Shown here piece by piece: positions 1 to 5,963 of a stretch of 6,260 nt of DNA. This DNA is from JBHAEC01 sp041855385. GTDB taxonomy: Bacteria; Bacillota; Negativicutes; Veillonellales; Veillonellaceae. A model generated the notes under the pieces. That model worked only from the letters and a program-made list of their open reading frames with translations. It was not told where the DNA came from and did no database searches. Location: NCBI GenBank assembly GCA_041855385.1, contig JBHAEC010000098.1, positions 1 through 6,260 of the forward strand, read 5' to 3'. How positions within the stretch are numbered: the stretch's first letter is position 1; the number at the start of each line of letters is the position of its first letter. The position numbers and the translations under genes were made by a program.

Positions 1-62
1 ACTCATGGGAAGCGAGGGCTAACGCTATAATAGAAAAGATAAAAAAGGATATACATAAGTAA
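1..62 (+). CDS. C-terminal end of a second glycosyltransferase copy (partial, 5' part outside window)
   Basis: Reading from base 3, the frame encodes 19 residues (SWEARANAIIEKIKKDIHK) and stops at TAA 60-62. This equals residues 354-372 of the minus-strand glycosyltransferase at 126-1244, and the two bases before it match the preceding His codon. The only coding differences are two synonymous third-position changes (AGG/AGA for Arg, AAC/AAT for Asn). The simplest reading is that a paralogous GT-B glycosyltransferase gene enters from the left and converges tail to tail with the complete copy. Only this tail is visible, so I cannot tell whether the left copy is full length, a remnant, or a different glycosyltransferase that shares its 3' end by gene conversion. 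An inverted assembly or amplification chimera is a less favoured alternative, because of the synonymous differences. Confidence 0.6.
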   Translation, partial: SWEARANAIIEKIKKDIHK

Positions 63-126
63 AATCCCGGAAGATTGAGAAGATGGTCTGGCACTTACCA
101 TCAATAGGTCAATCTTCCGGGATTTT
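61..126. terminator. Bidirectional rho-independent terminator between convergent genes
   Basis: Bases 61-78 pair perfectly with 109-126 to give an 18-bp stem with a CCCGG/CCGGG core. Plus-strand transcripts end the stem in a run of five T (123-127), and minus-strand transcripts end in a run of four (complement of 61-64). This is the usual shape of an intrinsic terminator serving two convergent genes. The 30-base loop is longer than usual but contains a second 6-bp hairpin (82-87 with 97-102), giving a nested structure. The right arm overlaps the first base of the minus-strand stop codon. Confidence 0.75.
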
Positions 127-1244
127 TACTTATGTATATCCTTTTTTATCTTTTCTATTATAGCATTAGCTCTCGCTTCCCATGAGTGGTTATAGGAGAT
201 CGAGATTCGCTTTTCATAGAGCGTTTTGTTGTGTTCCTGAACTGCTGTTTGGATGAGGCTTGGAAACTCGTTATGCGTTTTTCCTATGTATACAATATCT
301 TCCAAGGGGAGAACCTCAGGCAGGGCCGTTGAAAGAATGGGTTTTCCCGTACTTAAATACTCATAAAGTTTAATCGGATTAACACTTTTAGTTAACTCGG
401 TAACTTTAAAGGGTATCATACAGATGTCAAAAGAACTGATAAAGTGAGGAAGCGTTTCATAAGATTTTTTGCCTAAAACGGAAACCCTGTGATGTTGAGC
501 AATTAAAGATAAGTCCGTATTAACGGGACCAATTATCATGAATTCCGTGTTATCTGTGTTGTCCAATATATACTTAATTAGAGAAACATCAAACCAATGG
601 TCAACAGCCCCTACAAAACCAATGACGATACGGTTAGGGTTAATTTGAGTATAGGGCTGTTCAAAAAATTTAGGAGAACATCCATTGGGAACGATAATTA
701 CATTCTTGTTGTGTACGGATGCCTTTTTTTGCAGGAGCTTTGCTGTTGCAGTAATCAGGTCTACCTTTCTCATGTGATCGGCTTCGGTTTCCTCGAGATG
801 GGGAAATCTGTTTTTACTGAGCTCTGCGAGATTGTCGGCGCAGTCATAGACAGAATAATTGTGTTTGATTTCTGTAAGATATTGTTGATGAAACGGGTCA
901 CAGGTAAATAAAACAGTAAAATCTTTTTGGGGGAGCTTTTTTAGACTTGTCTTAATCTTTGCTACAACAAATTTCTTCTCCAGCCAGTTGTGAAGTTGCG
1001 GATATTTGCGGATTTTAAAAGGGATAATAGGAGAAATAATAGTAACATTTCCTTCCAATCTGCTGAATCTGTATAGTTTTTTATTTTTTACCATGTAACG
1101 CAAAGCGAAAATCAGATCTCTCGGAGGTTCAATATAAACGACTGAAGAAATTTTTGAAAATTCAGCGGTTAAGTGATGAATTCGCTGTGTAACGAAATCC
1201 CACCTGAGTCCGGATGTAATTATAATTTGATCAATCGGTGGCAT
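126..1244 (-). CDS. GT-B fold glycosyltransferase (GT4/family 1 type, TuaH-like)
   Basis: A complete 372-residue protein with no signal peptide or clear membrane segment, so probably cytosolic or peripheral at the inner membrane. The N-terminal acceptor half opens with RWDFVTQRIHHL (residues 14-25) followed by VVYIEPP (35-41), a pattern common to TuaH-like and related family 1 glycosyltransferases, and has VYDCADNL at 132-139. The C-terminal donor half starts near VIGFVGAVDHWFD (207-219) and carries NPIKLYEYLSTGKPILST (289-306), the E-x7-E-like nucleotide-sugar binding loop of GT4 enzymes. The ATG is preceded by a strong GGAGG-rich site. It should transfer a sugar from an activated donor to a glycan or lipid acceptor, but sugar and acceptor are not readable. 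Its last 19 codons are repeated inverted at bases 1-62. It is transcribed divergently from the nrdR operon, so it is a separate unit. Confidence 0.85.
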   Translation of the reverse strand: MPPIDQIIITSGLRWDFVTQRIHHLTAEFSKISSVVYIEPPRDLIFALRYMVKNKKLYRFSRLEGNVTIISPIIPFKIRKYPQLHNWLEKKFVVAKIKTSLKKLPQKDFTVLFTCDPFHQQYLTEIKHNYSVYDCADNLAELSKNRFPHLEETEADHMRKVDLITATAKLLQKKASVHNKNVIIVPNGCSPKFFEQPYTQINPNRIVIGFVGAVDHWFDVSLIKYILDNTDNTEFMIIGPVNTDLSLIAQHHRVSVLGKKSYETLPHFISSFDICMIPFKVTELTKSVNPIKLYEYLSTGKPILSTALPEVLPLEDIVYIGKTHNEFPSLIQTAVQEHNKTLYEKRISISYNHSWEARANAIIEKIKKDIHK

Positions 1245-1246
1245 AA

Positions 1247-1255
1247 CTCCTCCTC
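1247..1255 (-). promoter_or_regulatory. Ribosome binding site of the glycosyltransferase gene
   Basis: Read on the minus strand, GAGGAGGAG lies just upstream of ATG 1244-1242, with GGAGG placed at a workable distance. It supports this ATG as the true start. Confidence 0.8.
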
Positions 1256-1336
1256 TATAGATTAGCGTATTTTCTATAATTCAAGTTTTTAATAACTAGG
1301 ATGTGAATGGCAAAATAAAATATTAAATTAAGTCTG

Positions 1337-1385
1337 TTGACATACCTTTTTTACTGTATAAAAGCTTACGTTTTTTTGATATAAT
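1337..1385 (+). promoter_or_regulatory. Candidate promoter(s) for the nrdR-heptose operon
   Basis: Two sigma-A-like signals lie in the intergenic region. One is a perfect extended -10, TGATATAAT at 1377-1385, which lacks a good -35 at 16-18 bases but could work without one. The other is a perfect -35 TTGACA at 1337-1342, whose nearest TATA-like partner (TATAAA 1357-1362) is only 14 bases away, a poor spacing. If the extended -10 is used, transcription would start near 1392 and leave a leader of roughly 145 bases before nrdR. The choice between the two is not decided by sequence alone. Confidence 0.45.
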
Positions 1386-1393
1386 GAAGGGTG

Positions 1394-1451
1394 TGTATAC
1401 ATAATAGAGTATGTTTATATATATGTCTCACAGTTAATCATACCACATACT
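1394..1451 (+). promoter_or_regulatory. Leader region with small inverted repeats upstream of nrdR
   Basis: Directly after the candidate extended -10 lies the 8-base palindrome TGTATACA (1394-1401), a possible operator half-site pair over the expected transcription start. It is followed by a 7-bp inverted repeat, AGTATGT at 1408-1414 with ACATACT at 1445-1451, around a 30-base AT-rich loop. I do not recognise a known riboswitch, T-box or attenuator, and no T-tract terminator follows. The remaining intergenic sequence up to the nrdR ribosome binding site shows nothing clear. Repeats this short can arise by chance in AT-rich DNA. Confidence 0.25.
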
Positions 1452-1524
1452 GTAAATTTGAGCCATATTGGATTAGCCTTATCAGTGTGGCACCACTCTG
1501 ACTACTAGACTTGTTCTTTTCTAC

Positions 1525-1530
1525 AGGAGG
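1525..1530 (+). promoter_or_regulatory. Ribosome binding site of nrdR
   Basis: A perfect AGGAGG lies six bases before the ATG at 1537. This supports that start, which also gives the canonical MKCPYC beginning of the family. Confidence 0.85.
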
Positions 1531-1536
1531 TTCATT

Positions 1537-2025
1537 ATGAAATGCCCCTATTGTCATCATGATGACACAAAGGTAACGGATTCAAGAGCAACAGATGATG
1601 GAAATAGTATTCGCCGTCGGAGGGAATGTATTTCTTGTCAGAAACGATTTACCACTTATGAAATGGTGGAACAGGCTCCGCTTATCGTGGTAAAGAGGAG
1701 CGGGCGAAGAGAACAATTTGATCGAAATAAATTATTGCAGGGACTTTTGCGTTCTTGTGATAAATCCAGTGTTTCCCGTACTACTATTGATGGAATTGTG
1801 AATGAAGTGGAAAGACAGATGAGAAACGAACTTTCCGGAGAAGTTTCGACGGAGCGTATTGGAGAATTGGTTCTGTCTTATTTGCGAGATATTGATCAAG
1901 TGGCCTATGTACGCTTTGCTTCGGTATACCGGAAGTTCGACAATGTGGATAGTTTTATGGAAGAACTTAAATATCTAAAAAAATTGCAGAGTAAAAGACA
2001 AAAGGAGATGAAAACCCATGATTGA
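1537..2025 (+). CDS. nrdR: Transcriptional repressor NrdR
   Basis: A 162-residue protein of normal family length (about 150-170). The N-terminal zinc ribbon has Cys3, Cys6, Cys31 and Cys34 (CPYC and CISC), followed by the basic stretch SIRRRREC and the RFTTYE motif (37-42). An ATP-cone domain spans about 49-139, starting PLIVVKRSGRREQFDR and including VAYVRFASVYRKF (122-134). Known NrdR proteins sense ATP/dATP through the ATP cone and repress ribonucleotide reductase genes by binding paired NrdR boxes. The short C-terminal tail is Lys/Glu-rich. The gene is first in the plus-strand operon, and its last 8 bases overlap the dipeptidase start. No nrd gene is in view, so it acts in trans. I saw no convincing tandem 16-base NrdR box upstream, so autoregulation is not supported here. 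Confidence 0.97.
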   Translation: MKCPYCHHDDTKVTDSRATDDGNSIRRRRECISCQKRFTTYEMVEQAPLIVVKRSGRREQFDRNKLLQGLLRSCDKSSVSRTTIDGIVNEVERQMRNELSGEVSTERIGELVLSYLRDIDQVAYVRFASVYRKFDNVDSFMEELKYLKKLQSKRQKEMKTHD

Positions 2026-2950
2026 CTTACATTGTGATACGGTAATGATGCTGACGGACTCCCCTGAAGAAGGTAATTTATATAAAAATCCGTGGAAGGT
2101 AGATATACAAAAGCTGCAAAAAGGAAAGGCAAAACTACAGGATTTTGCGTTGTTTGTCAATTTGGCTGAAACAGATGACCCTTACAGTCGATATGAGCAA
2201 ATGCGACAAGTTTTTATGAAAAATATAGAGGAAAATAAGGAATATATCCGCTTAATTCGCTCTTATAAAGATATTGAGCAGTGTGAGGCAGACGGAGTAA
2301 TTGCAGCTATGCTTTCCGTAGAAGAAGGCGGTGTGTTTGAAGGCGATTTATTGAAGCTGAGAAAGGCTTATGACGATGGTGTTCGCCTTCTTACCATTAG
2401 TTGGAATCATCCCAACGGGCTTTCTTTTCCTCACGGTCCCGCTCATGAGGGAAAGGGATTGACTGATAAGGGGCGAGAATTTGTAGAAGCTATGGAGGAA
2501 TGGGGCATGATTATTGATTCCTCTCATTTGAATGACGCAGGAACATATGAATTGGCCGATATTTGCAAAAAGCCGTTCATTGCCTCTCATTCCAATGCCA
2601 GAGCTTTGGTGCCTCATACACGCAATCTTACGGATGACTTAATTAAGGTTATCGCCAATAAAGGCGGAGTAATTGGGCTTAATTTTTCAAAAAACTTTTT
2701 AGGAACATCTGAGAAGAGTTTAATTGTTGATATGGTACGTCATGCAAAGTATATGTACGAAGTGGGCGGATCCGATGTTGTGGCTTTAGGAACAGATTTT
2801 GACGGTATTGCGCCATTTACGGAAATCGAGGATATATCGGATATGCCTCGTCTTTATGATGCGTTGGTACATGCAGGAATCCCGGCACGTGATGTGGATA
2901 AAATTTTTGTTTATAATGCGGATCGAGTATTGCGCGAAATTTTAGGATGA
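2018..2950 (+). CDS. Membrane (renal-type) dipeptidase, peptidase family M19
   Basis: A 310-residue metallo-dipeptidase of the M19 family, which hydrolyses dipeptides, often with relaxed stereospecificity, at a two-zinc centre. The expected ligands are present: His5 and Asp7 (DLHCDT), a Glu in SVEEGG (residue 102 or 103), His170 (DSSHL), His191 (ASHSNAR) and the catalytic-site Asp260 (LGTDFDG). Despite the family name there is no signal peptide or membrane anchor; the metal site begins at residue 5, so the protein should be cytosolic. The ATG at 2018 overlaps the end of nrdR by 8 bases and has AAAGGAG at 2001-2007, which suggests translational coupling. The physiological substrate is unknown; recycling of peptidoglycan-derived or imported dipeptides is a reasonable guess. 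No direct link to the heptose genes that follow is evident. Confidence 0.93.
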   Translation: MIDLHCDTVMMLTDSPEEGNLYKNPWKVDIQKLQKGKAKLQDFALFVNLAETDDPYSRYEQMRQVFMKNIEENKEYIRLIRSYKDIEQCEADGVIAAMLSVEEGGVFEGDLLKLRKAYDDGVRLLTISWNHPNGLSFPHGPAHEGKGLTDKGREFVEAMEEWGMIIDSSHLNDAGTYELADICKKPFIASHSNARALVPHTRNLTDDLIKVIANKGGVIGLNFSKNFLGTSEKSLIVDMVRHAKYMYEVGGSDVVALGTDFDGIAPFTEIEDISDMPRLYDALVHAGIPARDVDKIFVYNADRVLREILG

Positions 2951-2966
2951 GCAAGAGGAGCAAAAT

Positions 2967-3539
2967 ATGAATGAAATTGTAGCTAATCGTTTGCAAGATC
3001 ACTTAAGTGTCTTTGCTGATACATTAGACATGCTGACGGAGCATGATGTTATTGAAGAAATTGCTCTTCGGTGTCATGAAGCGTTGGTAACGGACCGAAA
3101 GATTTTATTCTGTGGTAATGGAGGATCTGCTGCAGATGCACAACATTTGGCAGCGGAATTTGTAGGCAGATTTCAGAAGGAGAGACGTTCCTATCCGGCT
3201 ATTGCGCTAACTACGGACACATCCATTTTAACGGCGGTGGGAAATGACTATGGCTACGAAAGAATTTTCGAGCGACAAGTAGAAGGTTTGGGGCAGATGG
3301 GGGATGTATTAATTGGAATTTCCACATCCGGAAACAGTCCAAATGTGGTAAAAGCCTTGGAGGCGGCTCGTTCTAAGGGGATGCACACGATAGGTTTTAC
3401 GGGCAAAGGCGGAGGAAAAATGAAGGAGATTTGTGATCTCTGCTTTTCTGTTCCTTCCGAGGTAACGGCGCGTATCCAAGAAATGCATATTTTAGCTGGT
3501 CATATCATTTGTGAATTGGTGGAGCATGATGAATCATAA
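2967..3539 (+). CDS. gmhA: Sedoheptulose 7-phosphate isomerase GmhA
   Basis: A 190-residue SIS-domain protein, close in length to E. coli GmhA. It converts sedoheptulose 7-phosphate to D-glycero-D-manno-heptose 7-phosphate, the first committed step to ADP-heptose, in the cytosol. Family motifs are clear: CGNGGSAADAQHLAAEFVGR (49-68), the phosphate-binding GISTSGNSPNV (117-127), and TARIQEMHILAGHIICELVE (167-186). The metal and catalytic residues line up as His60, Glu64, Gln171 and His179, one less than the E. coli numbers. The ATG at 2967 has GAGGAG at 2955-2960 and sits 16 bases after the dipeptidase stop, the only gap in the operon. Its 3' end overlaps hldE. Confidence 0.97.
   Translation: MNEIVANRLQDHLSVFADTLDMLTEHDVIEEIALRCHEALVTDRKILFCGNGGSAADAQHLAAEFVGRFQKERRSYPAIALTTDTSILTAVGNDYGYERIFERQVEGLGQMGDVLIGISTSGNSPNVVKALEAARSKGMHTIGFTGKGGGKMKEICDLCFSVPSEVTARIQEMHILAGHIICELVEHDES
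3518..3524 (+). promoter_or_regulatory. Ribosome binding site that decides the hldE start
   Basis: GGTGGAG lies inside the 3' end of gmhA. It is four bases from ATG 3529 and one base from ATG 3526, and it lies downstream of the in-frame GTG at 3511. It therefore cannot serve the GTG and best fits ATG 3529. Confidence 0.55.
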
Positions 3540-5004
3540 AGTAAACCAATATTTAAACAAAGTTCTTCCCGGCTTATCCATTGCGGTGGTAGGCGATGTC
3601 ATGATAGATAGATATATTTTCGGTGAAGTAGAGCGAATTTCACCGGAAGCTCCTGTGCCGGTAAACCGAGTAGTAGAGGAACGCTCCACTTTAGGCGGAG
3701 CGGCCAATGTTGCGTCCAATTTGGCAAATTTGGATTGCCATGTGTATTTGGGGGGCTTGGTAGGGGCTGATAGTAATAAAGATTTGCTATGGTCACTTTT
3801 AGAGGCACAACATATTTATCCCGACGGATTGGTGGTCGATGCATCAAGGAGTACGACTACAAAAATGCGTATTCTTGGGGCAAGGCAACAGATGCTTCGT
3901 TTGGACTTTGAAGAAGCGGGATTTATAGGGGAAGTACAACAAGAGGAACTGCTTGCTTGGGTAAAAGAAATCTGTGAAAAAAAAGTGCAAGGTATAGTAA
4001 TCTCTGATTATGGAAAAGGCGTATGTACCCCTGCGGTAACGCAAGGGATTATTGCTTTGGCTAAAAAGTATGGTGTACTTACTATTGTGGATCCCAAGGG
4101 AACAGATTGGGAAAAATACAGCGGAGCTGATTTTATCACTCCCAATGTAAAAGAATTATCCGAATGTGTAGGATATAAGGTAGAAAACGAGGATGACTCT
4201 ATTGTGGCGGCTGCACTCAGCGTAGTTAAGAAGTACGGTATAAATCAAGTAGTTGTGACGCGCTCCGCGAAAGGTATTACACTTGTTAATGGTGAAGGCC
4301 AAGTGTGGCATGATCCTGCTACCCAACAGGAAGTTTTTGATGTAAGTGGAGCCGGGGATACAGTGGTGGCAATGATTATTACCGCCATGGCAGCTAATCT
4401 TGATACCGACATGGCTCTTAAGATTGCCAATAGTGCTGCAGGAATTGTTGTATCTCATGTAGGGACATATCCGATTCATCGTCATGAGTTAATTGCACTT
4501 TTGGGAAAAAAGGAAGAAAAACGAAAGGAGTTAGCTCCTCTTACAAGAGAAGAATTGGCTAAAAAAGTCGAGCAGTGGAAAAAAGAAGGAGAAACCGTAG
4601 TGTTTACTAACGGCTGTTTTGATATCCTTCACCGAGGTCATGTTACATATCTGCAAAAAGCCGCTACACTCGGGAATCGTTTGATTGTCGGAGTGAACTC
4701 TGATAGCTCCGTGATGCGATTAAAGGGTGAAACAAGACCGCTTGTGCGAGCGGAAGACAGAGCATTTCTTCTTAAGGCTTTGGGATGTGTGGATGAGGTA
4801 GTCATTTTTGAAGAAGATACTCCCTATGAATTACTTGCGGTTTTGCGTCCTCATATATTGGTAAAAGGTGGAGATTATAAAGCAGAAGAAGTGGTTGGCA
4901 AAGAATGGGTTAAACATGTAGAAATCATATCTTTTGAAGAAGGCTATTCGACCACATCTCTGGTAACGAATATCGCAAACTTGGCAAAGGAGGGAAAATT
5001 ATGA
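3529..5004 (+). CDS. hldE: Bifunctional heptose 7-phosphate kinase / heptose 1-phosphate adenylyltransferase HldE
   Basis: From ATG 3529 the protein has 491 residues; E. coli HldE has 477. ATG 3526 and GTG 3511 are alternative in-frame starts, but the ribosome binding site at 3518-3524 favours 3529. The N-terminal PfkB/ribokinase domain (about 15-325) has GDVMIDRY (22-29), GGAANVASN (56-64), SDYGKG (159-164), PNVKE (205-209) and the anion-hole and catalytic-base motif GAGD (274-277, Asp277). It makes D-glycero-beta-D-manno-heptose 1,7-bisphosphate. After a Lys/Glu-rich linker (about 325-345) comes a cytidylyltransferase-fold domain with TNGCFDILHRGH (360-371, including the HxGH nucleotide-binding motif), KGGDY (446-450) and YSTTSLV (473-479). 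It transfers AMP to heptose 1-phosphate, giving ADP-D,D-heptose. Both active sites look intact, so this is the fused form and not split hldA/hldC. It overlaps gmhA by 11 bases and hldD by 4. Confidence 0.96.
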   Translation: MNHKVNQYLNKVLPGLSIAVVGDVMIDRYIFGEVERISPEAPVPVNRVVEERSTLGGAANVASNLANLDCHVYLGGLVGADSNKDLLWSLLEAQHIYPDGLVVDASRSTTTKMRILGARQQMLRLDFEEAGFIGEVQQEELLAWVKEICEKKVQGIVISDYGKGVCTPAVTQGIIALAKKYGVLTIVDPKGTDWEKYSGADFITPNVKELSECVGYKVENEDDSIVAAALSVVKKYGINQVVVTRSAKGITLVNGEGQVWHDPATQQEVFDVSGAGDTVVAMIITAMAANLDTDMALKIANSAAGIVVSHVGTYPIHRHELIALLGKKEEKRKELAPLTREELAKKVEQWKKEGETVVFTNGCFDILHRGHVTYLQKAATLGNRLIVGVNSDSSVMRLKGETRPLVRAEDRAFLLKALGCVDEVVIFEEDTPYELLAVLRPHILVKGGDYKAEEVVGKEWVKHVEIISFEEGYSTTSLVTNIANLAKEGKL

Positions 5005-5963
5005 TTATTGTAACCGGAGGAGCAGGGTTTATAGGAAGCAATATCGTAAAGAAATTGAATGAACGCGGTCGTGACGATATATTTATAGTAGATGACTTGA
5101 CGGATGGAAGAAAATGTAGAAACTTACAGGGGCTTGATTTTATCGATTATATGGATTGTATTGAATTTGATAAAGCCGTAGCGGATAATACGTTTGAAAT
5201 CGGCCCTGTAGAGGTTATTTTTCACCAAGGAGCATGCTCCGACACGATGGAATATAATGGACGATTTATTATGAAAAATAACTTCGAAGGATCAAAAAAC
5301 TTATTTCATTATTCCCAAGAACGACGCATTCCTTTTATCTATGCTTCATCCGGATCCACTTATGGAAACGGTAAAAAAGGATTTGTCGAAAGCCCTGAAT
5401 GTGAAGAAGCTCTCAATCCGTATGCATTTTCAAAGCTTTTCTTCGATCGTTATGTGCGTCGTTTTCAAGATAGTTTGCAGTCACAGGTAGTGGGACTTCG
5501 CTATTTTAATGTGTATGGACCACAGGAGAACCACAAGGATCGTATGGCATCTTTAGTGCGGCAAATGTACTATAAGTTACAGGAAACGGGAGAGATTACG
5601 CTATTTAAAGGCATTGACGGCTATGGTGACGGCGAACAGGTACGAGATTTTATATATGTTAATGATGTAGTAAATGTAAACTTTTTCTTTTGGGAAAATC
5701 CCCAAATCAGCGGTATTTTTAATTGCGGTACCGGTGAAGCACATACATTTAATGAATTTATGCAAGCTATTATAGATTATTGCGGAAAAGGTAAAATATC
5801 TTATGTGCCCTTCCCTGAGATTTTGAAAGGAAAATATCAAAGCTATACCAAGGCGGATACGGCAAAACTCCTTTCGGTAGGGTATGACAGAGGATTTACG
5901 CCTATGAAACAGGCGGTAGCGGAATACTGTGAAATACTTGAAAAGAACAAAGGGTTTTTCTAA
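5001..5963 (+). CDS. hldD: ADP-L-glycero-D-manno-heptose 6-epimerase HldD
   Basis: A 320-residue short-chain (extended) dehydrogenase/epimerase, slightly longer than E. coli HldD (310). It inverts C6 of ADP-D-glycero-D-manno-heptose using tightly bound NADP, in the cytosol, the last step before transfer to LPS core. The Rossmann motif is GGAGFIGS (6-13). The catalytic set is present: Ser116/Ser117 in YASSGSTYG, Tyr141 and Lys145 in YAFSK, and Lys179 in NHKDRMASL, matching E. coli Lys178. HQGACSDT (75-82) and RYFNVYGPQE (167-176) are further family signatures. The ATG overlaps the hldE stop as ATGA, with AAAGGAGG at 4986-4993, an optimal site. The stop overlaps gmhB by one base (TAATG). Confidence 0.96.
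   Translation: MIIVTGGAGFIGSNIVKKLNERGRDDIFIVDDLTDGRKCRNLQGLDFIDYMDCIEFDKAVADNTFEIGPVEVIFHQGACSDTMEYNGRFIMKNNFEGSKNLFHYSQERRIPFIYASSGSTYGNGKKGFVESPECEEALNPYAFSKLFFDRYVRRFQDSLQSQVVGLRYFNVYGPQENHKDRMASLVRQMYYKLQETGEITLFKGIDGYGDGEQVRDFIYVNDVVNVNFFFWENPQISGIFNCGTGEAHTFNEFMQAIIDYCGKGKISYVPFPEILKGKYQSYTKADTAKLLSVGYDRGFTPMKQAVAEYCEILEKNKGFF

Larger units (their letters stand above)
1..187. repeat. Long inverted repeat formed by convergent duplicated gene ends
   Basis: The left arm 1-78 is the reverse complement of 109-187 except for two substitutions and one extra A/T next to the stop codon. The arms are separated by a 30-base spacer (79-108). The repeat covers the last 19 codons plus the His codon remnant, the stop codon and the terminator stem. 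It reaches the left window edge, so its true length is unknown and may include much more of the gene. The spacer holds a small inner hairpin (GATGGT 82-87 with ACCATC 97-102). There are no transposase genes, flanking target duplications or recombinase genes in view, so the repeat looks like an inverted gene duplication and not a mobile element. Confidence 0.85.

Noticed and set aside
1..187. Inverted repeat as an insertion-sequence end or an invertible promoter switch
   Set aside because: The arms are coding sequence plus terminator, the spacer is only 30 bases with no promoter, and there is no transposase or recombinase in view.
597..911. A 104-codon plus-strand open frame opposite the glycosyltransferase
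   Set aside because: It lies wholly antisense to a gene with clear family motifs, has no good ribosome binding site, and its translation is Cys/Phe/Val-rich without recognisable domains.
1273..1278. Possible minus-strand -10 (TATAGA) for the glycosyltransferase gene
   Set aside because: Its distance to the start codon would fit, but no acceptable -35 lies 16-18 bases upstream and the region is AT-rich, so a match this weak is expected by chance.
1390..1460. NrdR boxes for autoregulation
   Set aside because: The region is AT-rich with TATATA runs, but I could not find two spaced 16-base sites resembling the NrdR consensus.
1485..1498. Small hairpin AGTG...CACT before nrdR as an attenuator
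   Set aside because: The stem is only four base pairs and no T tract follows, so it is not a credible terminator or attenuator.
3844..4485. Minus-strand open frames antisense to hldE
   Set aside because: They are opposite an intact, motif-rich coding region, have no family resemblance and look like shadows of hldE codon use.
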